Positions 48,060 through 57,705 of a DNA stretch of 64,000 nt are shown in pieces. Made by a program: the position numbers and the translations under genes. The notes under the pieces are model-generated. The model saw only the letters and a list, made by a program, of their open reading frames with translations, had not been told where the DNA came from and ran no database searches. Within the stretch, counting starts at the first letter, position 1, and every line of letters begins with the position of its first letter. This stretch comes from Jaenimonas drosophilae. Taxonomy: Eukaryota > Euglenozoa > Kinetoplastea > Trypanosomatida > Trypanosomatidae. The stretch spans positions 1-64,000 of the forward strand of contig JASAON010001605.1 in assembly GCA_030849065.1 (NCBI GenBank), given 5' to 3'.

Positions 48060-50870
48060 TTCAACTTTTTTTTCTATCGAATACCCTGGAGAGAACTATT
48101 CCATTCCATCCAACACATTCGGGCTTCATGTTGAGCCAGAAGGAAAAACAAACGGCAACAAGGAGAGATTTCCCCAACAACCGCCACCGCGGGCCGTTTC
48201 ATACGAACACCCCACCCCACCCCCACAATAGCAACAACCACGTCGCGCCACACCCGGCCGCGGAGGCATCGCGCCACAGGGGGGGGGGGATTCGCCCCGA
48301 TTCACTGTGCAATCGACACATATTACAACGCCGCGCCAGCAGCCAAAACAAAGGGAAATACACCCGCGGGACGCAGGCAATCAACCCCGCGCAAACTGGG
48401 GAGGCGGGGGAGCTGGCGGGAATTTCCCCCCACACACACGCAACCGACACCCCCCCCCCACGCCGAAAACCAAACGCCGCCAACGACGAAGAGGGCCTGC
48501 CTGAGCAAAAAGTTTGCCAAACGCCAGCATTTCCGCGACGGACCCCCCGCCCCCGGCAGCATCCATTGCGAGCGACAAAAAGCGGCTTTGACAAGGGCCG
48601 CGGTGCCGCAAGAGGCAAACCCCACCCCCCCCCCAATTCCCCAAGCGAAAGCGGGCGGCCAAAGAACCCCGCACAAGATAACACCCGGCCGCATTTCAAA
48701 ACGCCCGCGGCCCCCAATCCGGCCCGCGGGAATCGCCTCGGGCAAAAAGAAGGCGGCGCGCCACGGGGCCCGGCGGCAAAACCCCCGGCACACCCCCGAC
48801 GCTGGCGCCGGGGCTTCCGGTTTTCGGCGCGGCGCAAGAACCCCCAACCCCACCCGCCCAACGCCCGGCGGCGCCGCCGCAAACCGCCCCTGGCCGCCAC
48901 GCGAGCCACCCAGAATGTTTAGAAGAGGAAGATTGCAACAGTTCGGCCAACCGCGCTTCGCCCGCTGTTCTCCGCGCATCGCAATTCCACGCCGTCGCAT
49001 TGGTTCCGTTGGATGCGGCCCACCCATCCCTTTTTGGAGTACGGGGAAGCGCCCATCATGAGCATTTTTCTGATTGCTGAAACATGAATGGGTTTTCGCA
49101 TTTCTTTTGTCCATCTCTTGGTTTGCATCATGGGCGGCTGGATGTTAGAGGCCTGGCCAAGCGCAAGTCGAGGTTTTGGAATTGGGTTAGGAAAACACCT
49201 TGCCGGAGAACAGTCTTTTTATTCCACTCCCGTTGCGTCATCGATGTGCGTGCGGGGATCGAGTGTATTTTTCCCCAGGTATTAGCAGCCGTGTTTCATT
49301 TCCATTGCCCCAAAGCCCCCCCCCCCAAACCCCACGCAACGGTAATGCGGGTGACGCCCGGCCGCTATTTCGTTATTCGATTTGTCGCCCCCCCCCCCCG
49401 GGGGGCGGAAGCGGCGCCGGGCCCCGTTACGCTGCGGAGCCAAGCCGTTGGGCGGCGCGGCCAACGCCCCAAGAGCGCGGCCGCGAATAACGCGATGGGG
49501 CGGGCAGCGGGGCCCTCCGCTTTCCGCGAAAACCACCGCGCCGCCGCCTCAACAAACGGCCCCCGGAGCGGAACCAAATTCGGAACGGGCCGTCAAAAAC
49601 AGCCCGGGGGCGCCCAGGCCGATATTCCGGACGCGCCGGGTGCCGCGCGGCGGGGTTTTTGGGTTTTGGGAAATGTGGGGGGGATGGCGCGTTTTGTTCC
49701 GCGCCATTGGTTGTCCCCTTTCCAGCGCCACCGGCCGGCGCGCCGCTTCAAATTTCCAATCTCCCCCGCGGTTTTAATTAAATGGAAGCGGGGCCCTGCC
49801 AAATCCACAACCCCCCCCCCCGCGGGTTAGCTTCCCCGCGGGCCGGAGATGCGACGCCCGTGATGTGCTTAATCGGGATGGGTGATGGGGTTTCACCTCG
49901 TTACGTGGGTAGGCTTTCCGGAAAAGTTGGTGGGCGTGCGCCTTGTGTAACTTGTGTGCTTTGCGTGTTTGTGTCGTCTGTGCCTTTCGCCCCCCGCAAA
50001 CATCCGCCGCCACACGCGGCCCGGCGCCTTTAGGTTTCATAACAAGTTTTTTGAGGCCCACCGCCCGCCCCTTTTTGCGTCCAAATCAAGCCTTTCCCAG
50101 CGAGTATTCGCGGAGCTCCATAACTGTTTTCTTCTTGTTCAAAAAAAATCTTCTTCTTTTCATACCAAACCGTCTCTCTTCCTCTATTTCACTTGTGGGT
50201 TGTTTGCAATTTGGGCATCGGGTCCTTTTTCCCCACGGTAAAACATCCCATTTTCCCCTAACAAACGCTCTCTTTCTTTGAACTTGAGCTCCGCGCCGAG
50301 CCATTTAATGGGATCATGCTGCGCGCCCACAACCCCTGCGGGGGGTGGGAATTCCGCAGGGGCGAAAACGAAACGGTGGTTAAGCAATGTGTACTGCGTT
50401 TGGCCGCCGGCGCCCGCGCTCAGCAGTCGGGCTTGGTTATCGCATTCGTCATTCCTGTGCTCTCGCATAGTATCGAGGCACCCCGCCCCGCCGTTTTTTT
50501 TTTGGGGGGGGGGGGTCGGGGTTGGCTGCGGGAATGCCGCGCTGGCCCTTTTCCGGCGGTATTTCTTGGGGCCCCGGTTGCGTTTGCCCCCCTTTCCATT
50601 TGCCGCCGGGGCCGTAATTCCCCCCACCCCGGCGGCGATTTGCCGATAGCTTTGTTTTCTTTACTTTTTGCGATAGCCCGTCCTCTGGCGCTGGCCTTCC
50701 TCCTCCTGGTTTTCGCTCCCCGCCGCGGTGTGGGGGGGGGGGGGTCCTATTTGGCGAAGGATGGGGGGTTGGAAGGGGGAAAAGTGCAAAATGCCAAAGC
50801 CATTTCATGCCGACCCGCGTTGCGCCATCAGCACGGTCTCTTGAAGTGTTTTTTTTTTTTGCCGCTGTAC
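48060..50870. other. Abnormal G/C-run region without coherent genes
   Basis: From about 48.06 to 50.87 kb the sequence changes character. It contains C runs of about 10-14 (near 48445, 48625, 49316, 49388 and 49808), G runs of about 10-13 (near 48281, 50506 and 50734) and a T12 at 50849-50860. Clusters of CCGCGG and GGCGCC lie between them, mixed with patches of ordinary composition (about 48900-49310 and 49850-50320). Frames on both strands give Gly/Arg/Pro/Ala-rich translations with no recognisable domain. No tandem unit, inverted repeat or terminal repeat was seen. The region interrupts a normal gene cluster precisely between two intact genes. Low-quality or wrongly merged sequence is the leading explanation. 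The first 118 bases after the desaturase (47942-48059) look like an ordinary 5' flank with a T8 splice tract. Confidence 0.7.
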
Positions 50871-50871
50871 T

Positions 50872-53800
50872 TCATCGCGTCTTGAGGCAGTAAACCACAT
50901 CTGCGTCGCGCATCGTGAAGGGTGGCGGCGGGTTGGTGATCATGTAGCGCTCCATCGTTGCCCCCATTCCATCGGACGGCGCATAGCGGCGGTGAACGCC
51001 CAAGGGGAGAAGCCGCCGCGCCACGCAAAACTCCACAACATGGCGGTAGTTGCGCCACTCCTTCCCAACCGCCAAAGCCATCACCGGCAACCCGTCGTTC
51101 CAGCCGGAGAGAAGTTGTTCCAGCACCTCGGGTAGCTCAGGTGTGAAGAAGGCCTCCTGCAGACAGGTATCGAGCATCCGCCGACACACCACATGACCCG
51201 ACATGTAGGCGGGTTCCATCACCCAATCGCCATCTTGGTGGCTGTGGTGACTGTGATGTGGGATGCCCGCTCCAAAGAAGGGCACCGAGGTCGGCTGATC
51301 CACTTGGACGACGATGGGTATCGCTGGGGCATCGCGGGCCTTTCCAGCCTGGGCGAGGTCGCGAATGTTGCGCGTCACGAGCACCGAGAGGGCGTCGCCA
51401 TGGGTATCGCAGTGGTCACCAGCGCTGAAGACCACCACCGAGGCTGCGGTGTGCAGGTTGAGCCTTCGCAGATCCGACAGAAAGAGGCCGCAGCCCTGCA
51501 CCACGGTGAGGCTACCCATCACCATCTCCTCCTCCCACATCATGCTGAGGAACTCGTAGTTGGGCTCCTGGGCGAGCAGCACAATGTGATTGCAAACGCT
51601 GTGCTGACGCACGGGCCGCATCGCATCGAAGAAGTCTGCCGCCTTGGCGGTCATGGCCTCCGTCCCTGCCTCCATCGTCCAGTGTTGCCGCTCATGGGCA
51701 GAGGAGAGATCCACGAAGACTACATGCCCTGACAAGTGGTGCGCATTGGGCTCCACATGAACGCTTCGGGTGCACCGCGACGAACACGCATGCTCGTGTG
51801 GCGGTGCTGGTGCGGCCGCCATCATGGAAGCGTCGCGGGAGTCAGTGGAGGCCGCCACAGGCTCCGAGGTAGCCACCGCTCCCGTCGGGGAGCCCACGAC
51901 CACATCGGAGGCGTTGCCAATGGGTATTGGACCAGAAAAGGCGATGGAGTTGTTGGCGCTGGCAGGGGAGAAGATGGTATTGGGCGAAACCGCGGCGGGA
52001 GTGCCAGCCACAGCACCGCGGTTGCTGCGATTCTCCAACAACTCACGCAGCGCACTTTGGCAGGACGCGGATTCGAAGGTGATGCGCGCACTCTCATCCT
52101 CACTTTCAGCTACTGGTAACAATTGAAGAACGTTTCGTACCGTGTCGGCGGAATCGGCGATGGCGATGATCTTCTGAACCCCAGAGAGGTCCCCACGTGG
52201 GGCGAGGAAGACCCCTGCATGATGCCGCCTACCTCGACGCGTCGTCATCTCATTGTTGTTGTTGTTGGTTTGTGTGGTATCCTCGGCGGGTTGCTGAACC
52301 ACCCCGAGCAGGGTTACCCCGCAGCGGTAGAACTCCTCGGCGAGGCTGCGGAAGCTCCGCCCGCGCTGTGCCACGGGGAGGTACTCCACCACGACGCGCT
52401 GCGCCAAGGAGGCCTCGTAAATGTCCGTCCAGCTGGGCTCGCCAACGGGCACACTCGCCCCGCCCTCCCCACCACCACCCCGCCCGCTGATGGAGTAGAA
52501 GGCCTCGTAGCTCCGCAGCCCGCCCTGCTTCAGGCCAATGTGGCGCACCGCCCGCGCCACGGCCTCCGCGCCCTTCCGAGGATCCTCAAAGTCGTTCCCC
52601 GTCCACAGGTGCGCGGCGGTGTTGGCGGCCTCGAAGGAGCGCACGAGGTTGGCCATGAGCGGCACCACCCCGGGCAGAACCGAGGCCAGTCCAACGAGGG
52701 TGTTGGCGTAGCGCTCGAACTCGAAGATGTGCGCGTGTGCGGGAATGGCGGAGCGGGTGTAGCGGGAGCGGTGCATCAGGGCGTAGAGCGGCACCCGGGG
52801 AACATGGCGGGCCACCTCAATCGCCTGACGGGCAACATCGTAGTCGCTGTGGTGCAGCGATTGCGAGCCGCCCCCACAGAGGAAGACGGCGCTGGCGCCG
52901 CGGGCGTCGCAGCGAACGAGGTCCTTCACGCAGCCCGCATCCCCAACCAAGACGGTAACGGAGCGGCGGTACATCGGCACGTTGAGGAGCAGCAAGATGT
53001 CGGGAGAGGGCTGCTCCGCCAAGAGGAGGACCACTTGTGTGCGGAGGTAGAAGCGCTTGCCGGCGAAGAGGTTGCTGAGGTGGATGCTGAGCTCCTGGCT
53101 GCTGAAGTTGCCGCTGAGGATGACGTGATTGCACCGCTTCAACCAGGAGCCGTAGCTGGCGTAGCGCAGGTGTTGCACGCCGAGGGTCGCAATGTACTCG
53201 AGCATGGGAATGAAGTAGTTGATGCCAATAAAAATGAAGACGATGAGCACCATGCGTCCAGCCGTCGTGAGCATCCGAACATCGCCAAAACCAATGGTGG
53301 AGAAGGTCTCGAGCATGATATACACCATGTTGAAGTAGCCCACCGCATCCCCACTGAGGCTCTCAATCATTTGTAGCACACCAACACAGATGCCAATGAC
53401 GGCGAGGCACTGCAGGATGGAGCGCAGCATCTCGAGACGGTTCTCCGTGAAGAAGATGGTGATTTGTGGGTAGTCGAGGAGGGTGATGATGCACTCATGC
53501 AGCCACCACACTCGGAGGAACATTGGCGCGTACACACGTGTCCAGCGGGATGACTGCGTGATGATGGCCGCACATGCGATGGCGAGCATCCAGAAGCTGG
53601 AGAGGTAGGTCATGATGGATTTGGGCTGGAAGAGGTAGCGCAACTTCTTCGTTTCCACCGACAGGAGCCCAATCCAGCTGAGGGCGAAGAAGAAGGAGAG
53701 CACCGCCTCGATGCAGAAGCACTCGATGCCCCAGTCAAAGTTGGCCCAGCTCGTCAGCGTGACGCGGTACTGCACAACGAGATAAATGATGAAGGCCAGC

Positions 53801-54114
53801 GACTCCAGCACCGTATTCAAGAGGAGGAGGGTGATGGAGATGTAGCTGTACTGCCGCTCCATCACATCGAGGAGCTTGCGAATAGATCGGATCTTGTAAA
53901 CCCCACTGTTATCGTATTGGTGGGCCCACTGCTGACGTGCGCCTTGGGTGATGAAGGGAACTTCACGCATGTTGTCAAAGTTGTTGCGGATGTTCTTGCC
54001 CATCCCGCGCAGGTTGGTGGCGAGGCCATCAATGTTGTCCTGGACGGCGTGGCCGATGCTCGCAACGTGGGTGATGATGCCCCCGCCGCTACTTGACGCG
54101 TGCGTCGTTGACAT
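50872..54114 (-). CDS. Slo-type (RCK-gated) potassium channel subunit, copy 1
   Basis: 1080 residues from the ATG at 54114. A C/T tract ending CTTAG lies 26-30 bases upstream; the longer open frame before it is 5' flank. Membrane segments occur near 90-115, 130-153, 168-187, 233-253 (S5) and 286-312 (S6). The pore loop at 258-280 has the K+ selectivity filter TIGFGD (273-278). The S4-equivalent segment (APMFLRVWWLHECIITLLDYP) has a single Arg, so voltage sensing is probably weak. After S6 comes a long cytoplasmic part with two RCK-like Rossmann folds. The first starts near 327 (CNHVILSGNFSSQELSIHL), and the second is after a Ser/Ala-rich linker and CSSRCTRSVHVEPNAHHLSGHVVFVDLSS. This matches BK-like channels, including the trypanosome TbK1/TbK2 heteromer and T. 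cruzi CAKC. The stop is 12 bases from the T12 run that ends the abnormal region. Confidence 0.9.
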   Translation of the reverse strand: MSTTHASSSGGGIITHVASIGHAVQDNIDGLATNLRGMGKNIRNNFDNMREVPFITQGARQQWAHQYDNSGVYKIRSIRKLLDVMERQYSYISITLLLLNTVLESLAFIIYLVVQYRVTLTSWANFDWGIECFCIEAVLSFFFALSWIGLLSVETKKLRYLFQPKSIMTYLSSFWMLAIACAAIITQSSRWTRVYAPMFLRVWWLHECIITLLDYPQITIFFTENRLEMLRSILQCLAVIGICVGVLQMIESLSGDAVGYFNMVYIMLETFSTIGFGDVRMLTTAGRMVLIVFIFIGINYFIPMLEYIATLGVQHLRYASYGSWLKRCNHVILSGNFSSQELSIHLSNLFAGKRFYLRTQVVLLLAEQPSPDILLLLNVPMYRRSVTVLVGDAGCVKDLVRCDARGASAVFLCGGGSQSLHHSDYDVARQAIEVARHVPRVPLYALMHRSRYTRSAIPAHAHIFEFERYANTLVGLASVLPGVVPLMANLVRSFEAANTAAHLWTGNDFEDPRKGAEAVARAVRHIGLKQGGLRSYEAFYSISGRGGGGEGGASVPVGEPSWTDIYEASLAQRVVVEYLPVAQRGRSFRSLAEEFYRCGVTLLGVVQQPAEDTTQTNNNNNEMTTRRGRRHHAGVFLAPRGDLSGVQKIIAIADSADTVRNVLQLLPVAESEDESARITFESASCQSALRELLENRSNRGAVAGTPAAVSPNTIFSPASANNSIAFSGPIPIGNASDVVVGSPTGAVATSEPVAASTDSRDASMMAAAPAPPHEHACSSRCTRSVHVEPNAHHLSGHVVFVDLSSAHERQHWTMEAGTEAMTAKAADFFDAMRPVRQHSVCNHIVLLAQEPNYEFLSMMWEEEMVMGSLTVVQGCGLFLSDLRRLNLHTAASVVVFSAGDHCDTHGDALSVLVTRNIRDLAQAGKARDAPAIPIVVQVDQPTSVPFFGAGIPHHSHHSHQDGDWVMEPAYMSGHVVCRRMLDTCLQEAFFTPELPEVLEQLLSGWNDGLPVMALAVGKEWRNYRHVVEFCVARRLLPLGVHRRYAPSDGMGATMERYMITNPPPPFTMRDADVVYCLKTR

Positions 54115-54322
54115 CCTTTCACACACACGCGCACACACAACTAAGTAGAAAGATAGTATAAGTGAAGAAGTACTTTGATGGGGTTCCGTACTTGTAACAC
54201 ACAAGGACAACATGCCAAATGATGAAGAGAGAAGAGCCATGAATGAAACAAACGCCTACATGCGTCAAGGTGGTGCGTGTGTCATGGCGAAACAAAAAAT
54301 GATGAAGATTGGGTGTGGTGCA
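54115..54322. promoter_or_regulatory. Spacer with splice-acceptor tract between the channel genes
   Basis: On the minus strand the stretch around 54140-54172 reads CTTCTTCACTTATACTATCT followed by TTCTACTTAG, a good pyrimidine tract and AG about 26 bases before the ATG at 54114. The other end is the 3' UTR of copy 2. Confidence 0.5.
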
Positions 54323-57160
54323 TCACTGCCCTGGAGTGAGGTAGAAGACTGAGTCGCTCTCCTGAAAGACGGGTAGTCCGCGCGGTGGGTTGGTGATGAC
54401 GAAGCGTTGGCCGTTGATGGCCGGATTGCGTGGGTCAAAGATGCGCCGGTGAAGGGCGATGGGGAGGAAGCCGCTCTTGATGAAGTGGGTGACCACATCA
54501 TGATACGTGTCCAGCTCCGCCTCACAGGCGAGGAGGGGCATGTGGGCAACGGACGGGGTGTCGGGGTTGTGGCCGCTGATGAGTACATCCATCACATCAA
54601 TGGATTCGGGCATGAAGTAGGTCCTCTGCAGCGCCGGCAGCAGCATCAGCCGGCTAATGGCGTTGCCAATGAGGAAGTTTGGCTCAAAGACGAAGTCAAT
54701 CTCGGCCTTGCTCCGAAGACGTACATCCTCCGCATATGGCGGGAAGAGCTGCAGGTTTCCGAGGCCCTCCATCTCCACCACAACGGGGAAGGTTGGGGTG
54801 CCGTGCAGAATCTCTCCAATCGAGAGAACAACCAACATGGAAACAGCGCTCGCCGAGGAGCAGCTGCTGATATCGCCGGCGAAGAAGATGCAACACCCGG
54901 CGCACTGCTGCAGATTGCAGCGGAGGAGGTCGGCGCGGTTCAGCCCGCATCCAAAGACGTAAGACACCGGTGGTGAGGATGAATCCACCAAACGTGAACG
55001 GTACCCGCCATCATTATCCCAGTAGAGGTCAAAGTATGGCGCGAAGCTCACATCACTCGTGAGGAGGACGATGCGATTGCGTGGGTAGTTCTGGCGAATC
55101 GGGGCCATGACGTTGGCCAAGTCGTGGGCGACGGTGGTCAAGGTGGCCTCCTGCGCATAGCGCGAGGAGCGGTCCGTTGACTTCACCGAAGACAAGTCAA
55201 TGATGATGAAGTGATTGACGCAGTCAAAGGCGTCCTCAACCTGCACCAGGTTGGAGGGTGGGGCGGGGGGCTCCTCCCCAATGTCATCCTCGTCCCCTTC
55301 ACAGGAGGAACAGCAGCTGTCTCCGTCAAAGTAAGGGTGCGTGGCGTCAAGGGAGGGGGCACCAAAGGTTGGGGAGCCAAAGGGGGCGTTGTTGGTGCGT
55401 CTGCCCGCCAACGTGCCTGACACGGCACCACCACCACCACCACCACGTCCATCATCATGGTTGGTCATCCTCCGCTCCCACGCATTCTTCATGAAGTCAT
55501 CCGGGTCTGGTGCGACGAGCATCTCCTCCCCAAAAGTCTCTTCGTAGCGCTTGGCGATGGTTTCCGTGGCCACCTCCACCATCTCCACCGTCTTGGCAAT
55601 GAGAAGAAGCTTCTGTGCGTTGGGGATTAACTCACCGGGGTTCAGGTGCACCACATTCCGTACATCGAGGATGCCAATCAGAGTTACGTCATGATCGTAA
55701 AAGGCCTTGGCGAGGAGGCGGAACTCACGGCCGCGGAGGGCGTCTGGGACGGTGATACCGAACAAATCATTGCGGATGCTGTACTCGTACTGATCAACCC
55801 AGTGCCGGTTGAGGGTCAGGTCAACGGGCATGCGCTCGTAGGTGCGGAGGAGGTTGATGATGAGGGGCACCATGCCAGGACGTACCATGGAGAGGCCAAT
55901 GAGGCGGTGCACCGTGCGCTCCAGCTCGAGGGCGCTGGAGGCGAAGGGGGCGATTTGCTTCACGGTGCGTCCACGTCGCAGCATAATGTGTTGTGGGAGA
56001 TCAGGATCAAAGAGGGAGATGGCCATGGCTTGGCCAATGATGGCGAAGTCGTGGTAGTAGGCGGAGCTGCGTGAGTTGCCAAAGAGGAAGATGGCATCGG
56101 CGCGGTGGGCGTCAGCGCGGTGGAGGTCCACCTCATTGCCAGGATCTCCAATCATGAGCTGCACTCGTTCCTTGAACCATGGCAGATTGCGGGTGAGCTG
56201 CACCTCCTCGGTGGGCTCCTCGGTGGTCAGCAAGACAATCTTCGTGTTGAGGTACTTGCGCCATCCCGAATAGAAGTTGAAGAGAAGTACATCGACGGCA
56301 GCATCGTCAAAGGAGCCGGCGATGATGACGTGGGTGCCATGTTTGCTGCTGCTTCCGCGAAAGGTGTTGTAGTAGCGTTTACGCTCACCAATGAGTGCCA
56401 GACGCTGAGAAAGGGGGAGGAAGAAGGCCATGCCCACGACAATGAAGACGGTCATGAACATGCGTGCCGGGGTGGTGTGCGCCACCACATCACCAAAACC
56501 AATCGTGGCGAAGGTTACGACCATCATGTAGGCGGAGTTGTAGAGATCCACGTAGGTACCCACGCAGCTCTCCACGATTTGCTGTGTGCCGATGCAGGTA
56601 CATAAGACGGCGAAGAGTTTCACGGAGAAGCGAGACATTTCACGGTTGATCTCCACCATCAGGTATGATATTTGTGGGTAGTCGAGGAGCACCCAAATAC
56701 AATCATTGATCCACCACACGCGGAGGTACATGGGCACCCATCCATGTCGCCATGACTTGCCATGCAGCGCACCAGCCCCAATGATGATCATCGGCACACT
56801 GGTGAGGGCATTCACAACGGAGAGCCATGAAATGAGGTACGACTTCTTATCCTCCTCGAGGAAGAAGAGGGCCACCCACTCCAGGAAGAAGATGATATTC
56901 AGCACCACCTCCGCCACGAAGACGGGCAGCGCCCAGTCAAAGTGCTCGATGTTCTGTGCTCGAGATACCTCCGAGGTCCATACGTAGAGGGCCACTGACA
57001 TCGTCTCCATCAACGTGTGAAAGAGAATGCCGGCGATGGAGATGATGCTGTGGCGCTGATCCATGAATTCCACCAACTTACGTAGCGAGCGAATGTTCTT
57101 GTTGTTGGTGTAGTGCTTATCCGCGTAGAGCACGGAGCTCCGTACATCACTACGGAACAT
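54323..57160 (-). CDS. Slo-type (RCK-gated) potassium channel subunit, copy 2
   Basis: 945 residues from the ATG at 57160. It is paralogous to the neighbour at 50872 over its whole length. Membrane segments occur near 40-62, 78-101, 110-130, 180-198 (S5) and 232-255 (S6). The pore loop carries TIGFGD at 219-224, with RVWWINDCIWVLLDYPQ as the single-Arg S4-like segment. RCK1 begins near 273 (THVIIAGSFDDAAVDVLLFNF), and LRRGRTVKQIAPFASSALELERTVHRLIGLSMVRPGMVPLIINLLRTYE corresponds to the BK alpha-subunit segment. RCK2 begins at FDCVNHFIIIDLSSVKSTDRS. An acidic DSCCSSCEGDEDDIGEE stretch in the linker could bind Ca2+ but lacks the exact BK calcium bowl. Lying 208 bases from a second pore-forming copy, it suggests an obligate heteromer like TbK1/TbK2, which sets plasma-membrane potential in trypanosomes. 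Confidence 0.9.
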   Translation of the reverse strand: MFRSDVRSSVLYADKHYTNNKNIRSLRKLVEFMDQRHSIISIAGILFHTLMETMSVALYVWTSEVSRAQNIEHFDWALPVFVAEVVLNIIFFLEWVALFFLEEDKKSYLISWLSVVNALTSVPMIIIGAGALHGKSWRHGWVPMYLRVWWINDCIWVLLDYPQISYLMVEINREMSRFSVKLFAVLCTCIGTQQIVESCVGTYVDLYNSAYMMVVTFATIGFGDVVAHTTPARMFMTVFIVVGMAFFLPLSQRLALIGERKRYYNTFRGSSSKHGTHVIIAGSFDDAAVDVLLFNFYSGWRKYLNTKIVLLTTEEPTEEVQLTRNLPWFKERVQLMIGDPGNEVDLHRADAHRADAIFLFGNSRSSAYYHDFAIIGQAMAISLFDPDLPQHIMLRRGRTVKQIAPFASSALELERTVHRLIGLSMVRPGMVPLIINLLRTYERMPVDLTLNRHWVDQYEYSIRNDLFGITVPDALRGREFRLLAKAFYDHDVTLIGILDVRNVVHLNPGELIPNAQKLLLIAKTVEMVEVATETIAKRYEETFGEEMLVAPDPDDFMKNAWERRMTNHDDGRGGGGGGAVSGTLAGRRTNNAPFGSPTFGAPSLDATHPYFDGDSCCSSCEGDEDDIGEEPPAPPSNLVQVEDAFDCVNHFIIIDLSSVKSTDRSSRYAQEATLTTVAHDLANVMAPIRQNYPRNRIVLLTSDVSFAPYFDLYWDNDGGYRSRLVDSSSPPVSYVFGCGLNRADLLRCNLQQCAGCCIFFAGDISSCSSASAVSMLVVLSIGEILHGTPTFPVVVEMEGLGNLQLFPPYAEDVRLRSKAEIDFVFEPNFLIGNAISRLMLLPALQRTYFMPESIDVMDVLISGHNPDTPSVAHMPLLACEAELDTYHDVVTHFIKSGFLPIALHRRIFDPRNPAINGQRFVITNPPRGLPVFQESDSVFYLTPGQ

Positions 57161-57705
57161 CTTGAAAATGAGGATGACGGTATAGATGCGTGTGCTGGCT
57201 GACCAAGAAGAAGTACGCGCTGCGTTGTGTGTGTAAGTGAAGAAGGGGAAGGAGGACCTGTGACGAGCTCACCAAAGATGGGTGAAGGAGCGTATTTCGT
57301 TGTGGATGGATGAAAGATATGGAGGGGAAGTACAACCTCGAGTATGACGGCCTGGCACGCCTGCTGCCAACAACAACACTAAGCTTAAAGAATATAGAAG
57401 AAAACACAACGGAACCAACAACAACACCAACAACAACAGCTGGCTGCAGTACGACGAGAGGATGTACGTGCGCCTCCAGTCTGTGCTACCCTAGAGAACT
57501 GGTGGCCGTGATATGTGGTTAAGTGGTGATAATGAGCGGAGTGCCTCCGTCAATCCACCGCTCCCACCTTCACTGATGCCTGCAAACAAACAACAACAAC
57601 AACAAAAAAATGAGGTATGAAAGAGATGGATGTATATACAGAAGCACGCAGCGTGTGTGATATACATGCATGATTCATGATTCATGATGATGATGGTGAA
57701 CCAAC
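57161..57705. other. Intergenic, 545 bases
   Basis: Contains CAA-type trinucleotide repeats (about 57410-57440 and 57588-57605) and a purine-rich plus-strand stretch near 57238-57256 that is a C/T tract on the coding strand upstream of channel copy 2. No gene. Confidence 0.5.

Noticed and set aside
47804..48922. 372-codon plus-strand frame crossing from the desaturase into the abnormal region
   Set aside because: It begins inside the desaturase on the opposite strand and then follows Pro/Arg-rich translations of C runs.
48199..49114. Gly/Arg/Ala-rich minus-strand frames in the abnormal region
   Set aside because: Overlapping frames are all similarly open because stop codons are rare in G/C runs; none has a domain.
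52123..53376. 417-codon plus-strand frame
   Set aside because: Antisense to channel copy 1; open only because of the G/C-ending codons of the real gene.
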